Shown: positions 17,171 through 25,913, counted from the first letter of the stretch. The stretch is DNA of 41,796 nucleotides from Clostridiales bacterium (GCA_012520645.1 JAAYNV010000047.1:1-41796); one strand, 5' to 3'. The notes: generated by a model not told the origin, from the sequence alone. Numbers and translations are program-made.

Positions 17171-17698
17171 TTGAGTAAAGAAAAGAAAAAAATGTTATGG
17201 CTGGATGTACTGTTGTTTCTGCTTTTTATCGCAGCAGACCAGTTCACTAAGCATCTGGCAATTGTACACTTAAAAGATAAGGATTCCATTCATCTGGTGC
17301 CGGATGTGCTGGAATTGCAGTATTTGGAAAACAGAGGAGCTGCCTTTGGAATGCTGCAGGATCAAAAAGTATTTTTTATTTTTATTGCCCTAATTATTCT
17401 GGTCGTTATTTCATGGGTTCTTTTTAAAACACCGGATAAGAAGAAATACCATTCACTGCATATACTTTTAGTACTGATTGCCTCCGGTGCAGTCGGAAAC
17501 ATGATCGACAGGCTCCGTTTTGATTATGTCGTGGATTTTATTTATTTTGTACTCATTAATTTCCCGATTTTTAATGTAGCGGACATCTATGTTACAGTTG
17601 CAACGGTAAGTCTGGTTGTGCTTCTTTTATTTGTGTATAAAGAAGAAGATTTGAATTTCTTAAGTTTTAACCAAAAGAAATATCGGGAGATCAAATGA
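17171..17698 (+). CDS. lspA: Lipoprotein signal peptidase II
   Basis: I choose TTG 17171, with AGAAAGGA about 12 bases upstream, giving 175 residues; a start at 17135 would overlap aroB and lacks a clear ribosome binding site. Four membrane spans are visible. The family motifs are present: ADQFTKHLA at the N-terminus, NRGAAFGML, GNMIDRLRFDYVVDFI with catalytic Asp113, and FPIFNVADIYV with catalytic Asp138. It cleaves signal peptides of lipid-modified prolipoproteins, which would include the carboxypeptidase encoded at 11649. The stop overlaps the next start (ATGA). Confidence 0.93.
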   Translation: MSKEKKKMLWLDVLLFLLFIAADQFTKHLAIVHLKDKDSIHLVPDVLELQYLENRGAAFGMLQDQKVFFIFIALIILVVISWVLFKTPDKKKYHSLHILLVLIASGAVGNMIDRLRFDYVVDFIYFVLINFPIFNVADIYVTVATVSLVVLLLFVYKEEDLNFLSFNQKKYREIK

Positions 17699-18615
17699 TG
17701 GAAACTGCAGATGTGTTCCGTTTTCAGATTGAACCGGAAATGGAAGAGAACCGCATTGACAAATGTATGAGCCTCTTACTGGATTCTTTATCCCGTTCTT
17801 ATATCCAAAAACTCATCAAGGAAGGGAAAGTATCCGTAAACGGGAATCCGGTCAAAGCAAATTACAAAGTCCGCACCGATGATGAAATCATGTTTTTTCT
17901 TCCAAAGGCAGTGGAACCGGATATCCGGCCTGAAAATTTACCTTTAAATATTTTGTATGAGGATGATGATCTGCTCTTTGTCAACAAACCAAAAGATATG
18001 GTGGTTCATCCCGCCGCCGGACATTACAGCGGAACATTGGTAAATGCGGTCATGTATCACTGCGCCGGAAAACTTTCCGGCATTAATGGGGTAATGCGCC
18101 CAGGCATTGTACATCGGATTGACAAGGATACAACAGGTGTCCTTGTGATCTGTAAAAATGATACATCTCACAATCTGGTTGCTGCCCAGTTAAAGGAGCA
18201 CTCCATTACCCGCAAATACCGTGCCATCTGCTTTGGAAATTTGAAAGAAGAGTCGGGGACTATCCATGCCTCCATTGGCCGGAGTCAAAATGACCGCAAA
18301 AAAATGGCCATTTGTGAAAGCGGCGGCAAAGATGCAATCACACACTATCGGGTATTAAAACAGTTAAATGGTTATTCTTATATTGAATGCGAACTGGAAA
18401 CCGGACGAACACATCAGATCCGGGTGCATATGGCATCCATAGGACATCCTCTTCTTGGCGATACGGTCTATACTGCAAGAAAGCAGCCTTTTTCTTTGAA
18501 CGGACAGACACTGCACGCCATGGTTCTTGGTCTGATTCATCCGACAACCGGAAAATATCTTGAAATAGAGGCACCACTGCCCGAATATTTCACGGATTTA
18601 TTGAATAAGCTTTAG
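17695..18615 (+). CDS. rluD: RluD-type 23S rRNA pseudouridine synthase
   Basis: A 306-residue protein starting in the ATGA overlap with lspA. An S4 RNA-binding domain covers about residues 17-75 (NRIDKCMSLLLDSLSRSYIQKLIKEGKVSVNG). The catalytic domain has the RluA-family motif HRIDKDTTGVLVICKN with the nucleophilic Asp, then ITRKYRAIC and ETGRTHQIRVHMASIGHPLLGD. Members modify uridines in 23S rRNA helix 69 or related sites; the exact target is not visible. The lspA-rluD order is very common in Firmicutes. Confidence 0.93.
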   Translation: MMETADVFRFQIEPEMEENRIDKCMSLLLDSLSRSYIQKLIKEGKVSVNGNPVKANYKVRTDDEIMFFLPKAVEPDIRPENLPLNILYEDDDLLFVNKPKDMVVHPAAGHYSGTLVNAVMYHCAGKLSGINGVMRPGIVHRIDKDTTGVLVICKNDTSHNLVAAQLKEHSITRKYRAICFGNLKEESGTIHASIGRSQNDRKKMAICESGGKDAITHYRVLKQLNGYSYIECELETGRTHQIRVHMASIGHPLLGDTVYTARKQPFSLNGQTLHAMVLGLIHPTTGKYLEIEAPLPEYFTDLLNKL

Positions 18616-18629
18616 AAATGATAAAGCAG

Positions 18630-18665
18630 AAAGAATTTCAAAAATAGTTGTAATTCTTTTTGTTT
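18630..18665 (+). terminator. Possible terminator after the pseudouridine synthase gene
   Basis: AAAGAATT (18630-18637) and AATTCTTT (18652-18659) can form an 8-bp AT-rich stem followed by TTTTG. It overlaps the promoter proposed for the next gene. The stem is weak in GC, so this is tentative. Confidence 0.4.
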
Positions 18666-18676
18666 TGTAGTAAAAT
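18648..18676 (+). promoter_or_regulatory. Sigma-A promoter for the unknown gene and cstA
   Basis: TTGTAA (18648-18653), a 17-base spacer and TAAAAT (18671-18676, 5 of 6 to TATAAT). The predicted start point is about 18683, leaving a leader of about 110 bases. Confidence 0.6.
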
Positions 18677-18680
18677 CTAT

Positions 18681-18700
18681 TTATCGCATTAAAGTGATAA
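18681..18700. promoter_or_regulatory. 20-bp near-palindrome, possible operator at the transcription start
   Basis: TTATCGCATTAAAGTGATAA has half-sites matching at 8 of 10 positions. It begins 4 bases after the -10 element, where a bound repressor would block initiation. The cognate regulator is unknown. Confidence 0.45.
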
Positions 18701-18790
18701 TATGTTCTATTGTTCGACAGCATATGACAAGATTTTTTTGCAGTTCAGTATGACATATCATCATATTATATTCATACAACGAGGTATTTT

Positions 18791-19354
18791 ATGAATCTGG
18801 CTGATTATCTGGATAGACTTCTTTTGCGTTATTCTGGTACATTCACGATTTCCCAGCCATATGATATCCATGGCAAAAGTTACCCTGCATATGGATATTT
18901 TTTTTCGCAGGTTGAGAAATATGTACTGGTGCGGGAGGCAAATCTCTGGACGCAGAAGAGTTATGAACATATTCTTTTTTTAACAGAAGAGGAACTGACC
19001 TTAAAACATCTGGAAGAGTCGGACCGGCTGATTCGTGATTATATGGAACCCGAGTTTGTATTAAAAGGAGAAAAATACCCTGAAAAGGAGCATATGTACA
19101 GTTATCTGACAATTGCTTTCCTTTGTGAAAAAACTCCTTCCAAAGATGTTCTGCGTAAGTTGAAGCACTACTCATATGATAAAGGCTATCAGATGAATAT
19201 GCGTGGCTTCTGTCAGGCAAGGTTTATTGCAGCTTCTATGGAAAACCAGACGGTTTATTCCAATTATGCCGGCAGAAAAATGAAGGAGTTATATTACTCC
19301 GTTTTCGATGATGTGAATGCCGGGAAACCCGGTTTATCACATAGACTCACATGA
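18791..19354 (+). CDS. Uncharacterised 187-residue protein upstream of cstA
   Basis: I do not recognise a family. The start is ATG 18791 with ACGAGG about 7 bases upstream. The product is soluble-looking, with no signal peptide or membrane span, and rich in aromatic and charged residues (GYFFSQVEKYVLVREANLWTQ, HILFLTEEELT). The middle resembles mixed alpha/beta with a possible helix pair (LKHLEESDRLIRDYMEPEF). The C-terminal NMRGFCQARFIAASMENQTVYSN part looks compact. It is followed 27 bases later by the CstA-family gene with no terminator between, so co-transcription is likely and it may regulate or assist that transporter. It is not the small YbdD-type partner known beside cstA in enterics. 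Confidence 0.75.
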   Translation: MNLADYLDRLLLRYSGTFTISQPYDIHGKSYPAYGYFFSQVEKYVLVREANLWTQKSYEHILFLTEEELTLKHLEESDRLIRDYMEPEFVLKGEKYPEKEHMYSYLTIAFLCEKTPSKDVLRKLKHYSYDKGYQMNMRGFCQARFIAASMENQTVYSNYAGRKMKELYYSVFDDVNAGKPGLSHRLT

Positions 19355-19381
19355 AATTTATAAAAATAGGAGGGATTAATT

Positions 19382-21058
19382 GTGAGCGCAATAGTACTTA
19401 TTTTACTTGCTCTGGCTATTTTCGTAGTTGCATATCTTACATACGGAAAATACCTGGCAAAAACATGGGGCGTTGACCCTGCAAACACAACACCGGCTCA
19501 TGAATTAGAAGACGGCGTTGATTACTGTCCTGCAAAAACTCCGGTTTTAATGGGACATCACTTTTCATCCATCGCTGGTGCAGGTCCGATCAATGGACCG
19601 ATTCAGGCTGCATTCTTTGGATGGATTCCAGTATTCTTATGGATTGTAATCGGTGGTATTTTCTTCGGTGCAGTTCAGGATTTCGGTTCTGTATTCGTAT
19701 CTATCCGTCATAAGGGTAAATCTCTTGGAGAGGTTATCGAGGAGAACATCGGTCATAAATGTAAGGTACTTTTCACCGTATTTGCATGGCTTGTTCTGAT
19801 TCTTGTTGTTGCAGCATTCGCAGATATCGTTGCAAACAGCTTCACAGGAAATGCAGCAAACGGTTCAGTAGCAACAGCTTCTTTACTGTTCATTCCGCTG
19901 GCAATTGCTTTCGGCTTCTTTGTATACAGAAAGAATGCACCGATGACAGTTGCATCCGTAATCGGTGTAATCATGTTGGCTGCCTGCGTAGCAATCGGTC
20001 TGAACTTCCCGATCATCTTACCGAAGGGATTCTGGATTGGTTTTGTATTTGTTTATGTTATGATTGCATCTGTAACTCCGGTCTGGATTCTGTTACAGCC
20101 GCGTGACTACTTAAGCAGTTTCTTACTTTATTTTATGATGATTGCAGCAGTAGTAGGTATTGTTGGTTCTAATCCGACCATTCAGACACCGGCTTTTGCA
20201 GGCTTTACAGTAAATGGAAACTACCTGTTCCCGACCTTGTTCATCACAGTTGCATGTGGTGCTGTATCCGGTTTCCACTCCTTAATCGGTTCCGGTACAA
20301 CCTCCAAGCAGCTTGACAACGAAAAAGACGCTTTAATGATCGGCTATGGTTCCATGTTAATCGAATGTGTACTGGCTGTTATTTCTTTAATTGCAGTCGG
20401 AGCCCTTTCCGCAGATGGTTCCCAGAAGGCCGTTCAGGAAATGCTTGGTCTGGAAGCAATTTCTCCTACCATTATCTTCGGTACAGCTATTTCTGGATTC
20501 TTTGCAAAAATGGGGCTTGGCGAGAGCGCTGTAAGTGCAACCTACACGATCATCTGTCTTGCAGTTTCCTGTTTCTGTCTGACCTCTTTGGATACAGCAA
20601 CCAGACTTGGACGTTTCATGTTCCAGGAGCTGTTCGCCGGAAAAGGTGAAAAGAAAAATATTTTAAGCAATATGTATGTTGCAACCGTTATCACAGCATT
20701 ATGTGGTTTTGTTCTTTGTCTTGCAGGCTACAGCAAGGTATGGCCACTGTTTGGTGCATGTAACCAGCTTGTATCTGTTCCTGCATTCCTGGCTCTGGCT
20801 GTATATCTTGCCAGAAAAGGAAAGAACAACAAGATGCTGTATTTCCCGATGATCTTCATGCTTTGTGCTACGTTGTCTTCTCTGGTTCTGAGCTTTAAGA
20901 ACAATATTATGAAGCTGGTTGCTGGTGAAGGTAAAGTATTTGTAGAAGGACTTCAGTGTGTCATTATCGTTCCGATTGTGGTACTTGCTGTTATCCTTGT
21001 AATCGAAGGTGGTAAAGTACTGATCCAGGTTGAAAAGGAAAGAAAAGCAAAAGCATAA
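19382..21058 (+). CDS. cstA: Carbon starvation protein A (CstA) family transporter
   Basis: A 558-residue, strongly hydrophobic protein with about 14 membrane spans. The start is GTG 19382 with AGGAGGG six bases upstream. Family signatures are GHHFSSIAGAGPINGPIQAA (residues about 59-78), GAVQDFGSVFVSIRHKGKSLGEV, and SGFHSLIGSGTTSKQL. Known members carry pyruvate or peptides, usually induced on carbon limitation; the substrate here cannot be read from sequence. It is shorter than E. coli CstA (about 700 residues), like many Gram-positive members. A clean terminator follows, so the unknown gene plus cstA form a two-gene unit. Confidence 0.92.
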   Translation: MSAIVLILLALAIFVVAYLTYGKYLAKTWGVDPANTTPAHELEDGVDYCPAKTPVLMGHHFSSIAGAGPINGPIQAAFFGWIPVFLWIVIGGIFFGAVQDFGSVFVSIRHKGKSLGEVIEENIGHKCKVLFTVFAWLVLILVVAAFADIVANSFTGNAANGSVATASLLFIPLAIAFGFFVYRKNAPMTVASVIGVIMLAACVAIGLNFPIILPKGFWIGFVFVYVMIASVTPVWILLQPRDYLSSFLLYFMMIAAVVGIVGSNPTIQTPAFAGFTVNGNYLFPTLFITVACGAVSGFHSLIGSGTTSKQLDNEKDALMIGYGSMLIECVLAVISLIAVGALSADGSQKAVQEMLGLEAISPTIIFGTAISGFFAKMGLGESAVSATYTIICLAVSCFCLTSLDTATRLGRFMFQELFAGKGEKKNILSNMYVATVITALCGFVLCLAGYSKVWPLFGACNQLVSVPAFLALAVYLARKGKNNKMLYFPMIFMLCATLSSLVLSFKNNIMKLVAGEGKVFVEGLQCVIIVPIVVLAVILVIEGGKVLIQVEKERKAKA

Positions 21059-21078
21059 ATAAAGTGCTTCACACATTC

Positions 21079-21115
21079 AAACCCTGTAGGACAATAACAT
21101 TTCTACAGGGTTTTT
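21079..21115 (+). terminator. Rho-independent terminator after cstA
   Basis: AAACCCTGTAG (21079-21089) and CTACAGGGTTT (21103-21113) form a perfect 11-bp stem with a 13-base loop and a T-run. Confidence 0.9.
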
Positions 21116-21127
21116 GTGTGATTAAAA

Positions 21128-21156
21128 TTGAATTTTATAATAAAATCAGTTATAAT
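21128..21156 (+). promoter_or_regulatory. Sigma-A promoter for the cytidylate-kinase-like gene
   Basis: TTGAAT (21128-21133), a 17-base spacer and a perfect TATAAT (21151-21156), directly after the cstA terminator and 75 bases before the start codon. Confidence 0.75.
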
Positions 21157-21231
21157 ATATTCATTAATAAGAAATAGAGACAATCGACAGATAATTTTAT
21201 GTAGAGTTTCTAGAAAGAGTAGGTGCTTATT

Positions 21232-21861
21232 ATGAATACTGTGATTACTATCGGACGTCAGTTTGGTTCTGCCGGTCGCGAAATCGGCGAGAAAGTGGCA
21301 GAATACTTTGGAATTAAATGCTATGATAAAGAATTATTGACAAGAGCTGCAAAAGAGAGCGGGTTCTGTGAAGAAATGATCCAGAATCATGATGAAAGAC
21401 CGACCAATTCGTTCCTTTATAATCTGGTCATGGATACCTATTCTTTTGGTTATAATGCATCTTCCTTCATGGATATGCCAATCAGCCATAAAGTTTTTCT
21501 TGCACAGTTTGATACCATCAAGAAAATTGCCAGTGAAGGTCCCTGTGTGATCGTTGGTCGTTGTGCTGATTATGCACTAAGTGATTATAAAAACAGCATA
21601 CATCTTTTTATCTATGGCAATGAGGATGCAAAGGTAGCGCGTATCATGCAAAAATATGATCTGACTGCATCCAAAGCAAAAGATATGATCGTAAAAAAAG
21701 ATAAACAGCGTCAAAGCTATTACAACTATTATTCTTCTAAAAAATGGGGACGTGCGGACAGCTATGACCTGTGTATCAACAGCAGCGTACTGGGGATTGA
21801 TGGAACCGTTAAATTGATTATCCAGTACATTGAAGATTTCGAAGCCAAAAATGATATTTAA
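21232..21861 (+). CDS. Cytidylate-kinase-like family protein
   Basis: I choose ATG 21232 (209 residues); GTG 21223 is the alternative. The protein opens MNTVITIGRQFGSAGREIGEKVAE, a nucleotide-binding loop of the GRQxGSxGREI type found in Cytidylate_kin2 proteins, followed by CYDKELLTRAAKESG. The segment GPCVIVGRCADYAL and the lid-like KDKQRQSYYNYYSSKKWG fit an NMP-kinase fold. These proteins are distinct from the canonical Cmk; their substrate is unproven and may be another nucleoside or nucleotide. The gene has its own promoter and ends at a bidirectional terminator, so it is monocistronic. Confidence 0.85.
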   Translation: MNTVITIGRQFGSAGREIGEKVAEYFGIKCYDKELLTRAAKESGFCEEMIQNHDERPTNSFLYNLVMDTYSFGYNASSFMDMPISHKVFLAQFDTIKKIASEGPCVIVGRCADYALSDYKNSIHLFIYGNEDAKVARIMQKYDLTASKAKDMIVKKDKQRQSYYNYYSSKKWGRADSYDLCINSSVLGIDGTVKLIIQYIEDFEAKNDI

Positions 21862-21893
21862 ATAGTTTTTATGTAAATTTTATGTAAAAAAGA

Positions 21894-21936
21894 AAAAAAC
21901 GGGATTCTCTGACAGCAGGGACCCCCGTTTTTCTTT
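21894..21936. terminator. Bidirectional terminator between the kinase-like gene and ttcA
   Basis: AAAAAACGGG and CCCGTTTTT pair at the base, with an inner TCTCTG/CAGGGA stem. T-runs follow on both strands, as expected between convergent genes. Confidence 0.8.
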
Positions 21937-21969
21937 TCTATTTATATATATTATATATAGTTTCTGTGC

Positions 21970-22716
21970 TTAGTCTGCATGCGTTTCATTCTGAAGCATT
22001 CTGACCGTTTTCCACACATCCATATTATTTTGAATTGCTGTAAACATTCTTTCCTTCACACCAGGATTTTCCTGAATCAACTGCTTTAGAAGCTTATGCA
22101 CATATTCCCGTTTGGTATTTCCATCTGCGGGGCAGGGACTTTTTACCACAGGAACCTGATTCTGCTTTACAAAGCCTATCACATCCATTTCATTCATATA
22201 CAAAAGAGGGCGGATTACCGTTAATTCCATCCGATCCAGATAGGTCACCGGTGAAAAGGTATGAAAACGTCCCTCATAGATCAACGACAACAGCATAGTT
22301 TCCACCACATCATCCTTATGATGTGCATATGCAACCTTATTGCATCCCTGCTCCTTTATTGCCTGATTCAGAGCGCCTTTCCGCATTTTCGCACAAAGAG
22401 AACATGGATTACTTTCTTTTCTGTCTTCAAAAACAATCTGTGCAATATCTGTTTTTATGATCGTATATGGAATCTTCAGTTCCTCACAAAGTGCTATGAT
22501 TTTCTCAAGATTCAGATTATCAAATCCAAGATCCACCGTTACCGCATGAATCTCAAACCTCTTGGGATAAAACCTTTTCAGACCATGTAACGCATAGAGC
22601 AGTGTCAGACTATCTTTCCCCCCGGAAATACCGACTGCGATTTTATCCCCTTCCTGAATCATTTGATAATCATCAATCGCCTTTCTGGTTACACTCAAAA
22701 CCTGCTGTAAACGCAT
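21970..22716 (-). CDS. ttcA: TtcA-family tRNA 2-thiocytidine synthetase
   Basis: A 248-residue protein read from ATG 22716, preceded by GGGAGG. The PP-loop ATP pyrophosphatase motif ISGGKDSLTLLY is at about residues 29-40. The C-x-x-C pair in NPCSLCAKMRKG (around residue 93) and a later Cys in KSPCPADGN fit the [4Fe-4S] cluster ligands of TtcA. These enzymes thiolate C32 of some tRNAs. The PP-loop superfamily also contains close relatives with other targets, so the substrate is inferred. It points toward the kinase-like gene and is divergent from the AI-2E-family gene. Confidence 0.88.
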   Translation of the reverse strand: MRLQQVLSVTRKAIDDYQMIQEGDKIAVGISGGKDSLTLLYALHGLKRFYPKRFEIHAVTVDLGFDNLNLEKIIALCEELKIPYTIIKTDIAQIVFEDRKESNPCSLCAKMRKGALNQAIKEQGCNKVAYAHHKDDVVETMLLSLIYEGRFHTFSPVTYLDRMELTVIRPLLYMNEMDVIGFVKQNQVPVVKSPCPADGNTKREYVHKLLKQLIQENPGVKERMFTAIQNNMDVWKTVRMLQNETHAD

Positions 22717-22773
22717 TGCCTTTTCCTCCCGGTCACTTTTTTTCTAAAAATATCAAAAACTATTTATCTATCA

Positions 22774-22802
22774 TAACATAAACAACTGAAATATGATATA
22801 AT
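22774..22802 (+). promoter_or_regulatory. Extended -10 promoter for the AI-2E-family gene
   Basis: A perfect TATAAT (22797-22802) is preceded by TGA, giving an extended -10. The -35 region (TAACAT at 22774) is poor. The start codon is 40 bases downstream. Confidence 0.6.
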
Positions 22803-22841
22803 GAGCACAAAAGAAAATCAAGCAAGGAGCCTTTTCGTAAG

Positions 22842-24236
22842 ATGAAATATCGTGGAGACAAAAAATATCTATATTGGGGCATAACAGCCTTTCTTATCTT
22901 TGCAGCCTGCGTCTGCTTTTATTATCTGGTATTCCATGCACAGAGTCTAAAAGAAGGTATCAATCATCTGATTTCCATTTCTATGCCGATTATAGATGGT
23001 CTGATCCTTTCCTATCTGATGACCCCCATTTTAAATGGAATCGAAAAAAAGATGATATATCCAATCTGTTATAAACTGAATATCCGAACTGATACACAAC
23101 GCAGCCGTAAGTGGATTCGTGGTATTTCCATTGTATTAACACTTTTATTGGTATGGTTTCTGTTATATGAGTTCTTTTCCATGGTTATACCGCAATTGAT
23201 CCTCAGCATTCAAAGCATTATACTGCAGTTTCCTGTTTATGTGACCCAGATTTCCAACTGGGTAGAGAAACTCCTGGCAGACAATCCTGTAGCAGAAGAA
23301 TTTGTGTTGGATATGTTTAATAAATATTCCGGTGAACTGGAAAGCTGGCTCAATACAAGACTGCTTCCACAAATCAATTCCATTTTAAAGGTCGTATCAC
23401 TAAGCCTTATAGGATTCATCAAAGCATTATTTAATCTGATTATCGGACTCATTATTTCTATTTATGTAATGGGAAGTAAGGAAACTTTTGCCGGACAGGG
23501 CAAAAAGATTTTATATGCCTTTTTTGAAACAAAGACCGCCAATATCATTATTCATGATTTCCGTTTTACACACAGAGCCTTCAGCGGCTTTATCAGCGGA
23601 AAAATTCTGGACTCTATCATTATCGGTATTCTTTGTTTTATTGGCACTACACTGATTGGAACTCCTTATCCGGTGCTGATCAGCGTTATTATTGCAGTAA
23701 CGAATATTATTCCTTTCTTCGGTCCCTATTTTGGCGCCATTCCAAGCGCTTTATTAATCCTGATGATCGACCCGATCCAATGCTTATATTTTGTGATTTT
23801 TATTCTCATATTACAGCAGTTTGACGGAAACATTCTGGGACCTAAGATTTTAGGCAATTCCACAGGTCTTTCCAGTTTCTGGGTCATTTTTGCGATTACC
23901 ATTTTCGGAGGTCTGTATGGAGTATTTGGAATGATTATCGGTGTCCCTGCATTTGCGGTATTGTATGCCGGAATTCGTACCTTTATTAACCGCATGCTGA
24001 AGCGGAAGAATCTGCCGATCCAGACAAAACAGTATATGAATGTAGGTTTGATTCGTAATAAGGAATTTATCGCTTATAAGCCGATTTCCAAACGCAGACG
24101 TAAGGAGAGTACCAGAAAACAAAATATTGATAAAATTGCTTCTTCATCCGAATCGGATAACGAACAGACGGGCGAGAATCCGGATTCCGGAATGCAGGAT
24201 AATGAAGATTTTATTTTAGATGATGATGATTGTTAA
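22842..24236 (+). CDS. AI-2E family (PerM/YdbI-type) membrane protein
   Basis: A 464-residue protein starting at ATG 22842 after AAGGAG. About eight membrane spans are visible, in the family pattern: two N-terminal helices, a soluble-like middle section, and a C-terminal helical block. The conserved region is FISGKILDSIIIGILCFIGTTLIG...NIIPFFGPYFGAIPSALLILMIDP, followed by NILGPKILGNSTGLSSFWVIFAITIFGGLYGVFGMIIGVPAFAVLYA. The last 80 residues are charged and acidic at the end. Members are named for autoinducer-2 export, but other members act as Na+(Li+)/H+ antiporters or have unknown cargo, so I make no substrate claim. Confidence 0.9.
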   Translation: MKYRGDKKYLYWGITAFLIFAACVCFYYLVFHAQSLKEGINHLISISMPIIDGLILSYLMTPILNGIEKKMIYPICYKLNIRTDTQRSRKWIRGISIVLTLLLVWFLLYEFFSMVIPQLILSIQSIILQFPVYVTQISNWVEKLLADNPVAEEFVLDMFNKYSGELESWLNTRLLPQINSILKVVSLSLIGFIKALFNLIIGLIISIYVMGSKETFAGQGKKILYAFFETKTANIIIHDFRFTHRAFSGFISGKILDSIIIGILCFIGTTLIGTPYPVLISVIIAVTNIIPFFGPYFGAIPSALLILMIDPIQCLYFVIFILILQQFDGNILGPKILGNSTGLSSFWVIFAITIFGGLYGVFGMIIGVPAFAVLYAGIRTFINRMLKRKNLPIQTKQYMNVGLIRNKEFIAYKPISKRRRKESTRKQNIDKIASSSESDNEQTGENPDSGMQDNEDFILDDDDC

Positions 24237-24289
24237 GGAATAACATTTGTTAAATAATTAACATATGAACATTCAAGAGGAAAGTGAAG

Positions 24290-24742
24290 ATGCGTTTTGT
24301 TATACAAAGAGTCCAACAAGCTGATGTTTCCATTAATGGGCAGATTGTTGGAGCAATCAGAAAAGGTTTTATGGTATTAGTCGGTATCTGCGATACCGAT
24401 ACAAAGGAAATCGCAGATAACATGTTAAAAAAAATGCTGAACCTCAGGATATTTCAAGATGAAAATGGTAAAACAAATCTGGCACTAAAGGATGTAGACG
24501 GTCAGTTATTGATTGTTTCACAATTTACTTTATATGCAGACTGTCGAAAAGGAAATCGACCATCCTTTATCAAAGCCGGTGCGCCGGAGCATGCAAAAGA
24601 AATATATGAATATATTCTTAAGCAATGTATAGAAAGTGGCTATACCGTAAAACATGGCGAATTTGGTGCAGATATGAAAGTCAGTCTGATTAATGACGGT
24701 CCATTTACCGTCTTATTGGATTCAGATGAAATCTGCCGCTAA
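24290..24742 (+). CDS. dtd: D-aminoacyl-tRNA deacylase
   Basis: I place the start at ATG 24290 (AAGAGGAAAG upstream), giving 150 residues, the usual Dtd size. The protein begins [15 protein letters not shown]. The two active-site signatures are clear: [17 protein letters not shown] (normally SQFTLYGD) around residue 78 and [11 protein letters not shown] near the end (the Gly-Pro motif region). Dtd hydrolyses D-amino acids, and glycine on tRNA-Ala, from mischarged tRNAs. The GP motif is followed by F, a mild variation. The stop codon overlaps the 5' arm of a hairpin. Confidence 0.95.
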   Translation: MRFVIQRVQQADVSINGQIVGAIRKGFMVLVGICDTDTKEIADNMLKKMLNLRIFQDENGKTNLALKDVDGQLLIVSQFTLYADCRKGNRPSFIKAGAPEHAKEIYEYILKQCIESGYTVKHGEFGADMKVSLINDGPFTVLLDSDEICR

Positions 24743-24781
24743 CTATTCGTTAAACTCGTCTTTTGCGAATAGTTCATTTTC
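24741..24781 (+). terminator. Probable terminator after dtd
   Basis: AACTATTCG (24741-24749) and CGAATAGTT (24766-24774) form a perfect 9-bp stem around a 16-base loop, followed by CATTTTCTT. It overlaps the dtd stop codon. Confidence 0.6.
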
Positions 24782-24847
24782 TTATGATTACTACTGATAA
24801 AGGCTTTGATACCTTTATAACCTACATTATCTTGAAGGAATTTTTAC

Positions 24848-25897
24848 ATGGAAACCAATTATCACGATCAACAGAACAAAGAAAATATAAAAAAACTGCG
24901 GGAGGTTTTGGACACACTGCCCGGATTCTGCAAACAGTATTTTCGAGGTACCAGCAATATAACGGCATCCAGAACAAGACTGGCATATGCCTACGATATA
25001 CGATTATTTTTTGAATTTCTACATGAAACGAATCCCGCTTGTGCCAAAATGGAGATTGTAGATTTTCCTGTTTCCATATTGGATGCTGTAAAACGGGAAG
25101 ATATTGAAGAGTATCTGGAATATCTATCCCTTTATGAACGGGACGGACAGGAAGTGACCAATGATGAGCGCGGCAAATCCCGTAAGCTCTCATCTCTTCG
25201 AAGTTTTTATAATTACTTTTTCCGCAATGAACTGATCCATACAAATCCGCCTTCTCTTGTCCCCATGCCCAAGCTACATGAAAAGGAAATTGTACGTCTT
25301 TCTCCCAATGAAGTTGCTATTCTTTTAGACGAGGTTGAAAATGGGGGCAAACTGACGTCAAATCAGAAACGTTTTCATGAAAAGACAAAAATCAGGGATG
25401 TCGCATTGCTTACTCTTCTGCTTGGTACCGGAATCCGTGTGTCAGAGTGTGTAGGCTTGAACATCAAGGATATAGACTTCGATAATATGGCTGTTAAGGT
25501 GCGCCGTAAGGGCGGCTATGAGGATGTCGTTTTTTTTGGCGAAGAGGTGGAAGAAGCTATGATGACATATCTTAAACAGCGTGAACATATTCTTCCACTC
25601 TCCGGTCATGAGGATGCACTCTTTCTCTCCCTCCAGAACCGACGTATTACCGTACGTGCTGTAGAGAACTTAGTCAAGAAGTATGCTTCCCTCGTTACGA
25701 ATATGAAGAAAATTACACCGCATAAACTTCGAAGCACCTACGGTACAACACTCTATCAGGAAACTGGAGATATTTACCTGGTAGCAGATGTTTTAGGTCA
25801 TAAAGACGTCAATACGACCAGAAAGCACTATGCAGCCATGAAAGAAGAAAACAAACGTAAGGCCGCAAAGACTGTAAAGCTACGTGAAAAACTTTGA
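24848..25897 (+). CDS. Tyrosine recombinase, XerS-like
   Basis: A 349-residue tyrosine recombinase. It is longer than XerC/XerD (about 300) and close to streptococcal XerS (about 356). The N-terminal core-binding SAM-like domain (about 15-140) is followed by a short insertion (NGGKLTSNQKRFHEKTKIRD) that also occurs at this place in XerS. The catalytic residues are all present: Arg197 (GTGIRVSE), His292 and Arg295 (HKLR), His318 (VLGHKD) and nucleophile Tyr328. It stands alone between dtd and the lexA region, with no excisionase, phage genes or obvious attachment sites. A chromosome-dimer-resolution role is plausible, but an integrase-like role cannot be excluded. It reads toward the yneA-like gene. 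Confidence 0.85.
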   Translation: METNYHDQQNKENIKKLREVLDTLPGFCKQYFRGTSNITASRTRLAYAYDIRLFFEFLHETNPACAKMEIVDFPVSILDAVKREDIEEYLEYLSLYERDGQEVTNDERGKSRKLSSLRSFYNYFFRNELIHTNPPSLVPMPKLHEKEIVRLSPNEVAILLDEVENGGKLTSNQKRFHEKTKIRDVALLTLLLGTGIRVSECVGLNIKDIDFDNMAVKVRRKGGYEDVVFFGEEVEEAMMTYLKQREHILPLSGHEDALFLSLQNRRITVRAVENLVKKYASLVTNMKKITPHKLRSTYGTTLYQETGDIYLVADVLGHKDVNTTRKHYAAMKEENKRKAAKTVKLREKL

Positions 25898-25913
25898 ATT
25901 AATTAATGGACAG

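Noticed and set aside
22717..22800. Promoter for ttcA on the minus strand
   Set aside because: Only weak candidates (an extended TATGAT without a -35) were found, not good enough to list.
24848..25897. Recombinase as the integrase of a mobile island
   Set aside because: No attachment repeats, tRNA, excisionase or cargo genes; neighbours are core genes on both sides.
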